The notes under the pieces were generated by a model, which saw only the letters and a program-made list of their open reading frames with translations, searched no databases and was not told the DNA's origin. Position numbers and translations under genes: made by a program. From positions 1 to 64,000 of the forward strand of contig NZ_QNRK01000042.1 in the NCBI RefSeq assembly GCF_003315135.1: a stretch of 64,000 nt of DNA, written 5' to 3'. The stretch comes from Roseiarcus fermentans. GTDB lineage: Bacteria; Pseudomonadota; Alphaproteobacteria; Rhizobiales; Beijerinckiaceae. Position 1 is the first letter of the stretch. Every line of letters starts with the position of its first letter. Positions 37,619 through 45,475 of the stretch are shown piece by piece.

Positions 37619-39939
37619 CCACGGACCCCCTGCAGCTTGCACGTCCCGAGCTTGAACAGCATCGTCATGAACTCCTCGAAATCTTGGACGTCGTCGGCGA
37701 AGCGGCAGAGATACGGGCCGCCAGACAGGTTCGGCGGCGAGAACCAAAACGGCGTCGCGGCGCCGCCCATCGCCTCGAAGAAGCCGGCCAGCGCCTGCAA
37801 TTCCTGGTGCGCCGCGTCCGATCGCAAGACCTCAAACGTCAGTTCGAAGTCATAGAGCGGGGCGACGAAGCGCGGGTTGCGGACCTCGCGGCCCGAGACA
37901 TGGCTTGCAACGTCGGTCGCGAAGCGCGGGCGGACATGCACCGACCATCCAAGCGTCGCGATCGTCGGGAAGGTCGCATAGGCCGGCGGCGTCGGGTCCG
38001 CGCTCGGCGCCAGCGGCGGAAGCGGCGTTCGAAGCCCCGTGAACCAATCGCCCGCGCTCCAATTCCCGGTATCGCCCCAGGCCGAGCCGTCGAGCGGGTA
38101 TATCGGGAACGGGCGGGCGTCCCAATTCCACAGGCAACAGAACGTCGGCAGAAGCATTTGAACGCCGCCGCCGCTCGTCTGATTGTTCGACCCGCTCAGC
38201 CAGTAGTTATAGACCGCCTGAATGTAGAGCGCGGCAATCGTGTCGTCACGCACCGGCGCCCAATTCGAGCCGTACTGCGCCCACGCCGACCAAAACGCCG
38301 TGTAACTCTCGGTCGACTTCGGATCGAAGAAGACGTTCGGCTGATTGGTCGCCTTGTCGGCGTTGGAGCAACCATATTCGAGCGTGATGATGCTCTTGGA
38401 CTGCGCGACCCATTCGGTTTGCGCGCCCTGCGGAACCCAGCCCGAGCCGGTGTCATAGACGGCCTGATGCGTGTTGTTCCACCACCAGCGCAATTGCTTC
38501 GGCGCGAGGATCTGCTGGCCGCTCGAATAGGCGTTGCGGCTTTGCGTAAGCCTGTCACCTTCGGGCAGGGACACGATCTGGCCCGAGTTGTTCGGATCGA
38601 GGCCGCGGCCGAGGTTGTTGCCGTCGTTGTAAAACCAGTTGAAATACTGCCCGCCCTCAATGTTCGCTTCGAGATAGGGCAGACTGTAAATCGTCGGCAA
38701 GCCACTGAGCCCAAGCCCGCTCATGGTCGAACTGCCAGGCGGCCAAGGCCCGGTCGGCGCTGGCGCGCTCCAATTCAGAACGTCTAGACCGCCGGAGCCA
38801 GTCGTCCAGTCGCTCAGCGGCAGATAGTTGTCGAAGCTCACCACGTCGATATTTGACGAAGACCAAAGACTGTCCAGATGCGGCCATTGGCCGTTTTGCC
38901 CCGGATGCTGATAGCCCATCCAATCCGACCAGTCGGCCGAATAGGTGATGAGGTTCTTGTGCGTCGACAGGTTCTTCGTCAGTCCCGCGCCGTCGAAGAC
39001 CGAGCGGACGTCGTTGGCGAGCGTCACGAGCCCGGCGACGAAGGGATAATCCCAGACCGCCTTTCCGCCGCCGTCGAGCGTCCCGGCCTTGGTCCAGGCC
39101 GGACCGCGGATCGTCTCGAGGCCGCGGAGTTCTGATCCGATCACGAACAGGTTCACGCCCCCGGCGATCACGCACAGGTTCGCGTAATGCAGGATCATCC
39201 GGCGATAGGTCCAATCGGTCGTCGCGCCGCCGCTGTAACCGACCGTCAGATTGACCGCGTCGCGGCTGAACATGCCCGTAGTCGCCGGCCCCAGGAACGC
39301 GTTCACGGCCGCGGCCGCGGCGCTCGAGAGATCGGGCGAATAGGTGATGCGCCCGCGCCAGGGATAGCCGGCGCAGGTCGCGAGCAGGAACGGATAGAAC
39401 ACGACCTTGAACCCGCGCGCCTTCAAATCCTGAATGCAGCGCACAATGGACGGGTCGCTCGGCGTCCCACCGTAAATGTAGCTCCCGAGCGCGGCGCTGG
39501 GATCGGGCAGGAGCCCGGCGAAGTATTTGAGCATCGCCGAACTGTCTGCGCCGGTCATCGGCAGCGGAATGACGCCCGGGAAGGTCGCTTCGGTCAGGCC
39601 CGAGCAATACCAGTGCGTCGCAACGCCGCCCTGCCAGACGCCGCCCAAAAGATAGATCGTCGAAGGGTAGATGCGGCACTTCGAGGCGTCGGTCGAATCG
39701 AAGAACCATGAGACGACCACGGAAACCGTCGTCGTTTCCGGATGCTGCGCCTGCAATTGGTTGAGCGCGAGCGTGTAATCCGTGGTCGAGCCGCCGCCGG
39801 CATAAGTGTTTGTCGGCTTCGCCGTCTCGATGGTCCCGGTGAACAGGTCCCATTGCGCGGCCGACGTCGCGACCGTGTCATAGGCCCACTCGCCGGTCGA
39901 GGGCAGAAGGTGGACGCCAAGCGCCTGCGGAGCCCCCAT
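37615..39939 (-). CDS. GTA TIM-barrel protein fused to a DUF2460 domain
   Basis: A 774-residue protein. Residues 1-~600 form a GTA-type TIM-barrel (glycoside-hydrolase-like) domain, with GGVNLFVIGSELRGLETIRG, LITYSADWSDWMGYQHPG and NIDVVSFDNYLPLSDW. The last ~140 residues are a DUF2460 domain (LGWSVHVRPRFATDVASHVS, FADDVQDFEEFMTMLFKLG). In the classical GTA the TIM domain belongs to gp15, not to a DUF2460 protein. It starts right after the tape measure stop. Confidence 0.87.
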   Translation of the reverse strand: MGAPQALGVHLLPSTGEWAYDTVATSAAQWDLFTGTIETAKPTNTYAGGGSTTDYTLALNQLQAQHPETTTVSVVVSWFFDSTDASKCRIYPSTIYLLGGVWQGGVATHWYCSGLTEATFPGVIPLPMTGADSSAMLKYFAGLLPDPSAALGSYIYGGTPSDPSIVRCIQDLKARGFKVVFYPFLLATCAGYPWRGRITYSPDLSSAAAAAVNAFLGPATTGMFSRDAVNLTVGYSGGATTDWTYRRMILHYANLCVIAGGVNLFVIGSELRGLETIRGPAWTKAGTLDGGGKAVWDYPFVAGLVTLANDVRSVFDGAGLTKNLSTHKNLITYSADWSDWMGYQHPGQNGQWPHLDSLWSSSNIDVVSFDNYLPLSDWTTGSGGLDVLNWSAPAPTGPWPPGSSTMSGLGLSGLPTIYSLPYLEANIEGGQYFNWFYNDGNNLGRGLDPNNSGQIVSLPEGDRLTQSRNAYSSGQQILAPKQLRWWWNNTHQAVYDTGSGWVPQGAQTEWVAQSKSIITLEYGCSNADKATNQPNVFFDPKSTESYTAFWSAWAQYGSNWAPVRDDTIAALYIQAVYNYWLSGSNNQTSGGGVQMLLPTFCCLWNWDARPFPIYPLDGSAWGDTGNWSAGDWFTGLRTPLPPLAPSADPTPPAYATFPTIATLGWSVHVRPRFATDVASHVSGREVRNPRFVAPLYDFELTFEVLRSDAAHQELQALAGFFEAMGGAATPFWFSPPNLSGGPYLCRFADDVQDFEEFMTMLFKLGTCKLQGVRG

Positions 39940-42141
39940 TCAGAACGCCCGCAGGCGCTTCGAGGCGAGCGCTGCGCCAGAGCGGACGCCGCTTTCGACC
40001 GCCTTGACGACGTCGGAAGAATTGTTGCGCCACCAAGAGGCGTCGGCGACGCCGCTGACCGAGATGTTGGTGGTCGGATGGATCGCCATGCCGCCGGCGT
40101 TCCCGCCCGAGGCCGCGCCGGAAAGAAGGTCGCGGAACGCGCCCGCCTGCCCCGCGGGCATGACAAGCTCGTTCTTGTGGATCATCGCGAGCTGGTCGCC
40201 CGGAACCTGCCACATGCCGATGTCGGCCGAGGCGATCGAGCCGGCCGCGCCCATGACGGTGGCCTGCGCCGCGGCGGCCGGGCCGGCGGCGAACGGGCCC
40301 ATGACCGGGGCGAAGAAGCCGAACACGCCGGCGAACGTCTCGGCGGCGGAGGTCATGATCGATTTCAGCGCCGCGGCGGCGTCGGCGGCGGCGCCGGCCC
40401 CGGCCGCGCCGGTCTCGGCGGCCGTGCGCGCCGCCGTGCCGGCGGCGGTCGCGGCGGTCTTGGCGAGTTCGCCGGCGATGTGGTGGATGACGGTCTGCTC
40501 GATCAGGTCGAGCGCCTTGAAGGCGAGGCCTTCGAGCGATTTCATCATCGCCTGGCGGAAGGTCTCATGGCCGCTGATCATGCCTTTCAGCGCCGAATTG
40601 AACGCGCCGGTGATGGTCGAGAGCGAGGACTCCCACGACTTTTGCGCTTCGTCCGCCGCCTTGCGTTCGTCGGCGGCGATCTGGTCGTTGATCTGGCGCA
40701 GCGCCTGCCGCTCCTGGCGCTTGATCCGGGCGACTTCGGCCGCGGTCTGGCCGGCGAGCGAGGCCTCCTCGTCGTAGAGTTTCTTGACGTCGGCGGCTTC
40801 CTGATTGAGGACGGTTTCAGAATCCTTCAGCCACGCGGCGACCGAGGTCCGGTGATGGGAGAGATCGTCGTTGTAGGCGTCGAGCTTCTGTTTCGCGGCG
40901 TCCTTGACGTCGGAGAGCTCGTCCTGAAGCTGCTCGCGCGCGACCGCGGCGGAATCGTCGTGGCCGGCGCCCCCGCCGCCGCCTTTTCCGCCGCGGCCGA
41001 CGTTGATGTCGGGGAATTCCGGCTTGCCCTTGTGCACGTTGACGTTGCGGCCCGGGCCGCCGGCCATCGCGTCCTTCAGCGCCGAGCCGGTCGGGTCGAG
41101 CACGGGAATGTCGGCGGGGGCGGAAAAATCGGCCCCGGTGATCAGGGGCGGGTTCTTGACCGAGCGGTAGAACCGGTCGATCGCCTCGGTCGCGCGGATC
41201 GCAAGGCCGATGATCCTGATCAGCGGGCCGGCGAGGCCGGTCTCCAGATCCTGCTTCAGCGCCGTGGTCGCGAGCCCCAGCTCGTTCTCGGCTTCCTTGA
41301 GCTTGGCGAACGCGCCGACGGTCGCGCCGTCCATGACGACGCCGGTCTCGTCGACCTTCTGGCCGAGCTCCTCGAACCCCTCCTTGCCGCGGTTGAGGAA
41401 ATTCAGCATCTCCTCGCCGTTGCCGCGAAACAGCGTCATCGCCGCGGCGAGCTTCTTCGGCCCGTCGGCGAATTTCTCGAACCCCTGCGCCAGCTCTTCG
41501 AGTTGGCCCGCCATGTCGAGCGAGCGAAACTCTTCGCCGGCGATCCCCATCGCCTTGAGCACGGCGGCGGCCGGGCTGCCGGCGCTCTCGACCTTGGTCA
41601 ACATGCGCTGGAGCATTTCCATGCTCTGGACGACGCCGTCGGCGGAGACGCCGGCCAGCGTCGATTCGGCCCGGAACTTCTGGATCGCGCCGACCGCGAG
41701 CCCGAGCGCCTCGGCCTCGCGCTCGATCTTTTCCGCCGCCTCCGCCGTCTCGTTGACCCACTCGACGATCTTTTCCAGCGCGAAGGCGCCGGCGACCATC
41801 TCGGCCATGCCGGCGAGCGCGCCTTTCAGCGCCTCGATCGATTCGAGCGGCGTCTTCAGCGCCTCGGCAAGGCCGGAGAGGCCCCCCTCCCGGCCCTCGC
41901 CCGCCTCGCGGATTTCCGTCTTCAGCTCGGCCATGTGCTCCTTGGCCTCGGCCATCTTCGCGCCGATCGCCTTCAGGTGCTCGCCGAGCGACGAATCCAT
42001 GTCCTGGCCGGACTTCTGCATCTCGCGCGCGGTCTGGGCGAGTTCGCGGCCGAGGCTCGACACCTCCGCCTTGGTCTTGGCCATAGCGGCCTCGAGGTCG
42101 CCGGTCTCGGCGCCGAACGAGACGTACACGTCTTGCGACAT
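39940..42141 (-). CDS. Tail tape measure protein
   Basis: A 733-residue protein that is mostly helical and coiled coil: MSQDVYVSFGAETGDLEAAM opens a lambda-like tape measure, and a central domain with FRGNGEEMLNFLNRG and the EEFRSLDMAGQLEELAQGFE stretch is typical. Helical Ala-rich segments and a C-terminal AIHPTTNISVSGVADASWWR complete it. Tape measures set tail length. In most siphophages the assembly chaperone is its immediate upstream neighbour; here a 1.7-kb island intervenes. Confidence 0.93.
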   Translation of the reverse strand: MSQDVYVSFGAETGDLEAAMAKTKAEVSSLGRELAQTAREMQKSGQDMDSSLGEHLKAIGAKMAEAKEHMAELKTEIREAGEGREGGLSGLAEALKTPLESIEALKGALAGMAEMVAGAFALEKIVEWVNETAEAAEKIEREAEALGLAVGAIQKFRAESTLAGVSADGVVQSMEMLQRMLTKVESAGSPAAAVLKAMGIAGEEFRSLDMAGQLEELAQGFEKFADGPKKLAAAMTLFRGNGEEMLNFLNRGKEGFEELGQKVDETGVVMDGATVGAFAKLKEAENELGLATTALKQDLETGLAGPLIRIIGLAIRATEAIDRFYRSVKNPPLITGADFSAPADIPVLDPTGSALKDAMAGGPGRNVNVHKGKPEFPDINVGRGGKGGGGGAGHDDSAAVAREQLQDELSDVKDAAKQKLDAYNDDLSHHRTSVAAWLKDSETVLNQEAADVKKLYDEEASLAGQTAAEVARIKRQERQALRQINDQIAADERKAADEAQKSWESSLSTITGAFNSALKGMISGHETFRQAMMKSLEGLAFKALDLIEQTVIHHIAGELAKTAATAAGTAARTAAETGAAGAGAAADAAAALKSIMTSAAETFAGVFGFFAPVMGPFAAGPAAAAQATVMGAAGSIASADIGMWQVPGDQLAMIHKNELVMPAGQAGAFRDLLSGAASGGNAGGMAIHPTTNISVSGVADASWWRNNSSDVVKAVESGVRSGAALASKRLRAF

Positions 42142-42174
42142 TAGGGCTTCCTAAGCAGGCGCGGCAGGATTGCG

Positions 42175-42678
42175 TCAAAAGGCTCCGGCAAACTCGCCGA
42201 AGCTGCTTTCAGCCCATCGGCGACGGGCGGCGACGGCGTCATCTTTCTTCTCGAAGTATCCGATGTTGTGGCGCTTACCATCTACGTTTCCATAGGCGCG
42301 CCATTTTCCGTGGCCAACGTCCCAAGACACGCCGCGCGCGCCGCTTGCATTGTCTTTCCGGACCTTGCAGTTCGAAAGATTTTGCGAATGCGTGGCTTCC
42401 CTGAGATTTCGCCACCGATTGTTGCTGCGGTCGCGGTCCCGATGATCGACATGGGTCTCAGGCCAAGAACCCGTCATGTAGAACCAAGCCAAGACGTGCG
42501 CCCGATACACGCGGCCATCAACTTTGATGTTGACGTACCCATCAGCAGCCCAGCCCGCGAGCGAGCCAGCCCTCGCTCGGTTGCTGTTGGTTACCAGCCA
42601 CGTCCAACTGCCCGTCGCCGGGTCATAGGCAAGAACCTCACGCAGCCGATCCAGCGCGACAAGGCCATCATCGGCCAT
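42175..42678 (-). CDS. HNH homing endonuclease with AP2 DNA-binding domain
   Basis: A 167-residue free-standing endonuclease. The HNH core is HVLAWFYMTGSWPETHVDHR, then DRSNNRWRNLREATHSQNLSN with the catalytic His, Asn and His. The C-terminal AP2 domain is ASGARGVSWDVGHGKWRAYG, then IGYFEKKDDAVAARRRWA. Such genes spread by cutting phage genomes that lack them. The start MADDGLVALD follows the fold. Its place between tape measure and chaperone marks an insertion. Confidence 0.93.
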   Translation of the reverse strand: MADDGLVALDRLREVLAYDPATGSWTWLVTNSNRARAGSLAGWAADGYVNIKVDGRVYRAHVLAWFYMTGSWPETHVDHRDRDRSNNRWRNLREATHSQNLSNCKVRKDNASGARGVSWDVGHGKWRAYGNVDGKRHNIGYFEKKDDAVAARRRWAESSFGEFAGAF

Positions 42679-42692
42679 GGCGGCGGCCGACC

Positions 42693-43082
42693 TCAGATCA
42701 GCAGCAGGTCGCTGACGATCGACACGGCGAGGCGAAGGTCGAGGCTCATGTCGTGGTCGAAGCTGGCGAGCGTAACCGGCTCGAAGTCGCGACACCAAGC
42801 CACAGCCAGCGCCTTCAGCCGCAAATCCTCAAGCGTCTCGCTTTTCGTGGCCAGAATGCGATCGACGATGGCCCGGGTGCGGTTTAGCGCCGCGTCGCGA
42901 GAGGCGACCGGCGTGGCGCGCTCGACGGCGATGGCCTCATCGAACAGCGTGCGCAGCACGGCGAAATCGGGCGAATGGTCAGCGACCGGTTCCGGCCCTG
43001 GCGCGGCCGAGAGAAACGGCAGAGACGCCGTCAAGCCAATGGAGCGTCGGGTTGAAGATGTGCTATTGTTGGCGGCAGCCAT
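42693..43082 (-). CDS. Hypothetical moron protein
   Basis: A 129-residue protein with a low-complexity N-terminus and a helical body: FAVLRTLFDEAIAVERA, RDAALNRTRAIVDRILATKS and a closing LDLRLAVSIVSDLLL. No family is recognised. The start MAAANN at 43082 has GAGG 5 bases before it. It is divergent from the ribbon-helix-helix gene and shares its upstream region, so it may be regulated by that protein. Confidence 0.65.
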   Translation of the reverse strand: MAAANNSTSSTRRSIGLTASLPFLSAAPGPEPVADHSPDFAVLRTLFDEAIAVERATPVASRDAALNRTRAIVDRILATKSETLEDLRLKALAVAWCRDFEPVTLASFDHDMSLDLRLAVSIVSDLLLI

Positions 43083-43154
43083 GACGACCTCACACACAGG
43101 TTGTTGCGGTTAGGGCCGTCACGGCGTTGCTGCGTCTTGGCGGCCCGACTGTTT

Positions 43155-43206
43155 CGTGTTATCACGATGACATGAAGTCGTCAATTCGTGATAACGTGGT
43201 AGCACG
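43155..43206. promoter_or_regulatory. Repeated palindromic operator CGTGnTAnCACG
   Basis: CGTGTTATCACG at 43155-43166 and CGTGGTAGCACG at 43195-43206 are exactly 40 bases apart. A related CGTGATAACGTG lies at 43187-43198. GTTATCACGA (43158-43167) and TCGTGATAAC (43186-43195) form a perfect 10-bp inverted repeat. The cluster overlaps the proposed start of the ribbon-helix-helix gene, a typical autoregulatory position. Confidence 0.65.
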
Positions 43207-43363
43207 AAAGCCGCGCCCGGAAGAGCCGGGGACGCTTGTTGGGGTGCGTCTCCAGCCCGGCGTTCTCGATCGCCTCGACGCTTTCATCCGATCGGAACCG
43301 CATCCGATTTCCCGGCCCGAGGCGATTCGTCGCATCCTCGAAAAGGCCCTTGCCGCACGCTGA
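43172..43363 (+). CDS. Ribbon-helix-helix (CopG-like) regulator
   Basis: A 63-residue protein with GTLVGVRLQPGVLDRLDAFI (beta-strand and first helix) and PISRPEAIRRILEKALA (second helix), the Arc/MetJ/CopG fold. Such proteins bind palindromic DNA as dimers of dimers. The ATG at 43172 is used; a GTG at 43196 (giving V-A-R-K-P) would place all operator copies upstream of or at the start. Neither has a strong Shine-Dalgarno. Confidence 0.8.
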   Translation: MKSSIRDNVVARKPRPEEPGTLVGVRLQPGVLDRLDAFIRSEPHPISRPEAIRRILEKALAAR

Positions 43364-43407
43364 GCGTGCATTGCGCGCTTCGTGGAAGTTGTTTACGATT
43401 CGCGGCC

Positions 43408-43854
43408 ATGGCTGGCCGGGTGAAATTCTGTGTCGAATGCGGCGACCCGTTGCGCGTCGATTCGACGGAATGCCCTTATTGCGGAGCGCCGCAGCCGGGG
43501 CTTTCTCCTGCATTCGCAGCGAGGGTCGGACCGCCTCTCCTGACGCACTCTGGTCCGTCGAGTGACGCGGCGCGGTTCGGCGAACGGTTCGTCGCCGAGG
43601 CTCTGGCCGCCCCCGAGAGGGCCGTCCCGGTCTTTGTCGTCGCCCAGCCGCCGACCGTCAGCCGGACAACCGCAGGGCTGCTGGCGCTTTTTCTCGGCTG
43701 GTTCGGGGTGCACAAGTTCTACCTCGGCCGCTGGGGCCTCGGGCTGGTCTACCTTCTGTTCTTCTGGACGGCATTTCCGGCTTTGTTCGCCTTCGTCGAG
43801 GCGCTCTGGATATTTTCGATGAAGGACGAAGAGTTCTGGCGGGAGTTCGGGTAG
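43408..43854 (+). CDS. Zinc-ribbon plus TM2 domain membrane protein
   Basis: A 148-residue protein: an N-terminal zinc ribbon (FCVECGDPLRVDSTECPYCG with four Cys), a linker, and a TM2 domain (TAGLLALFLGWFGVHKFYLG, then WGLGLVYLLFFWTAFPALFA). TM2 domains are two-helix membrane modules of unknown function. It ends 5 bases from the convergent chaperone stop. Its plus-strand orientation within a minus-strand late operon suggests a lysogenically expressed moron. Confidence 0.88.
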   Translation: MAGRVKFCVECGDPLRVDSTECPYCGAPQPGLSPAFAARVGPPLLTHSGPSSDAARFGERFVAEALAAPERAVPVFVVAQPPTVSRTTAGLLALFLGWFGVHKFYLGRWGLGLVYLLFFWTAFPALFAFVEALWIFSMKDEEFWREFG

Positions 43855-43859
43855 AGGCG

Positions 43860-44470
43860 TCACGCCCGCCGCACGCCGTCGAGGACGCCGCCGGAGGCGT
43901 CGATGAACGCCTTGAAGGCGTCGGCGTCCATGTATTGCTTGTCTTCCGGCGGCTCGTAGCCGACGAATTTCGCCACCAGCCAGTGGACGGGCGGCCGGAT
44001 TTTCCATTCCTCGCGGAAGGCGGACCAGAGTTCGAAGGTCATCTGGTCGAGGACGGCGGCCGCCGTCCAGCCGGTCGAGGCGCAGGCCAGCGCGATCAGG
44101 CCGGGCCAGGGGTCGTCTACTCGTCCGGCGCCGGCGGCCGGGCGTCCAAAGGGTCGGGCGCGGCGGCGCTCTCCTTGACGAGGCCGCAGGCGCGCGCGAC
44201 GGCGGGAATCGCCCTGACCACGTCGAGCGGCGAGAAGGCGAGGTCGTCGAAGGCTTCGCGGGTCAGCGTGCGGTCGACGTGGCCCGCGGCCCTGAACACG
44301 ACGCCGGCGAGGGCGTCGAGTTCGGCGGTCGTCAGGCGCAACGTGTTCGTCCCGCCGTCGCCGGCGAGGGCGAAGAATTTTCCGATCTCCGGCTGGACCT
44401 CGCGCACGATCCGCCACGGGAGCGCGGGGAGCGTCCAGGTCTTGCCGCCGAGGGCGATGGTGTTTGGCAT
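43860..44470 (-). CDS. Tail assembly chaperone, long form made by -1 frameshift
   Basis: The second reading frame continues after a -1 shift at CCCTTTG (44147-44153), giving a predicted 203-residue fusion analogous to lambda gpGT. The added C-terminal domain includes WPGLIALACASTGWTAAAVL, WSAFREEWKIRPPVHWLVAK and a closing FKAFIDASGGVLDGVRRA. The second frame has no good start of its own near the overlap, which supports shifting over separate initiation. Confidence 0.75.
44117..44470 (-). CDS. Tail assembly chaperone, short form
   Basis: A 117-residue protein starting MPNTIALGGKTWTLPALPWR with a GGGAG 5 bases before the ATG at 44470. It contains LTTAELDALAGVVFRAAGHV and AFDDLAFSPLDVVRAIPAVA, resembling GTA/phage tail assembly chaperones (lambda gpG position). 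It should coat the tape measure before tube assembly. Confidence 0.85.
   Translation of the reverse strand: MPNTIALGGKTWTLPALPWRIVREVQPEIGKFFALAGDGGTNTLRLTTAELDALAGVVFRAAGHVDRTLTREAFDDLAFSPLDVVRAIPAVARACGLVKESAAAPDPLDARPPAPDE
44147..44153 (-). other. Slippery heptamer for -1 ribosomal frameshift
   Basis: On the coding strand the heptamer is C CCT TTG, an X-XXY-YYZ site in the correct zero frame of the chaperone gene. Slipping one base back joins the short chaperone to the downstream frame, 28 bases before the zero-frame stop (TAG, 44117-44119). The sequence after it is very GC-rich, able to form stimulatory structure. Confidence 0.72.
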
Positions 44471-44488
44471 GGAATCTCCCAAAGTTGG

Positions 44489-44547
44489 CGCTGTAGGGCG
44501 CGCCCGCTGAGCGCGCCGGGCGGCGGCGGCGACGCCGCCCTACAGCG
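44489..44547. repeat. Inverted repeat between tail tube and chaperone genes
   Basis: Perfect 12-base arms (CGCTGTAGGGCG 44489-44500; CGCCCTACAGCG 44536-44547) flank GC-rich nested palindromes. It fills most of the gap between the tail tube stop and the chaperone start, and might damp transcription or stabilise mRNA. Confidence 0.75.
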
Positions 44548-44549
44548 CG

Positions 44550-45296
44550 TCAGCCGAGATCCGGGAAGTTGATGTTCATCACCTGCCCCGCAGCGTTGGC
44601 GAAGACCTCGAAATCGAGCTCCGGCAGAACGAAATCCTCGATCTTCGAGGCGATCTGCAGTTTCGATCCGGCGCAGGAGAACAGGCGGACGGCGAAGGGT
44701 TTGGCGGCCGGCTGGTTGAGGTTGGTCCAGTAATCGAGCTGGAAGGTCGGGGTAACGCCGATCAGCTGGTTGGTGATGTTGAGCTGCTGGCCGGAGGCGG
44801 AGGAAAAATTCGAATAGTTGAAGTTGAGCGCGACCTCGTCGGCGGCGACGAAGGTATAAGTCCCGGTCGACTGCACGACCGAATAGGTCCCGGCGACCGA
44901 GGCGGTGGCGACACGGACCAGCGGAATGCCGGTCGCGGCGTAGGTGACGCCGAGGTCGACGATGCCGCCGGTGGTGTTGGTGACGACCTGGGTCGTGGTC
45001 GAGGGCGTGTGCGGCTCGTTGAAGTAATAGTTGTCCTTGCCGGCGGTGAACGACTGGCCGAAGAAGGCGGCGTTGAACACCTGGCCGGAGAGAACCGCGG
45101 CCTTGGCCTTGCCGGTCACCTTGGCGACGCCGCGGGCGACCGCGATCGGAAACTGGTTCTGGCCCATCAGCTGCTTGGTCGGCGCCGAAATGTCGAGCGA
45201 GAACTCGTTGGCGTAGCCGATGTTGAAGGCGACCGGGATCGCGGTGTCGGTGCGGGTCACGATGATGACGCCAGGGCCGAAGACGGCTGCGGACAT
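44550..45296 (-). CDS. Major tail tube protein
   Basis: A 248-residue beta-rich protein: MSAAVFGPGVIIVTRTDTAI at the front, NQFPIAVARGVAKVTGKAKA, and a final VLPELDFEVFANAAGQVMNI. Length, the LDFEVFANAAGQV strand, and position between tail terminator and chaperone genes fit the major tail protein of this class of siphophage. Confidence 0.85.
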   Translation of the reverse strand: MSAAVFGPGVIIVTRTDTAIPVAFNIGYANEFSLDISAPTKQLMGQNQFPIAVARGVAKVTGKAKAAVLSGQVFNAAFFGQSFTAGKDNYYFNEPHTPSTTTQVVTNTTGGIVDLGVTYAATGIPLVRVATASVAGTYSVVQSTGTYTFVAADEVALNFNYSNFSSASGQQLNITNQLIGVTPTFQLDYWTNLNQPAAKPFAVRLFSCAGSKLQIASKIEDFVLPELDFEVFANAAGQVMNINFPDLG

Positions 45297-45330
45297 TTTT
45301 GGGGGCTCCGATGGTCAGAGGGACGGCGTT

Positions 45331-45475
45331 TGTAGCCGCGACCGCTGGTCGCGGGCCGCGGTCAGCGACCGCGGCTACAGGGAGACCCGCGGTCGGCGGC
45401 CGCGGCTACAGGGAGACCCGCGGTCAGCGACCGCGGCTTGAGGGAGACCCGTGGTCAGCGACCGCGGCTTGAGGT
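45331..45475. repeat. 31-bp tandem repeat, about four copies
   Basis: Units begin with ccgcggtc at 45357, 45388, 45419 and 45450, a constant spacing of 31. Each carries the palindromic core CGCGGTCAGCGACCGCG, followed by gct(acag/tgag)ggaga. A related hairpin (CCGCGACC-GCT-GGTCGCGG) precedes them at 45336-45354. It fills the gap between the tail terminator gene and the tail tube gene. Confidence 0.9.

Noticed and set aside
39742-42144. An 800-codon plus-strand frame opposite the tape measure gene
   Set aside because: The tape measure on the minus strand has the expected N-terminus, coiled coils and gene order; the plus-strand frame is shadow.
45331-45475. Possible CRISPR array
   Set aside because: Units are directly adjacent with no unique spacers and no cas genes nearby; it is a tandem repeat.
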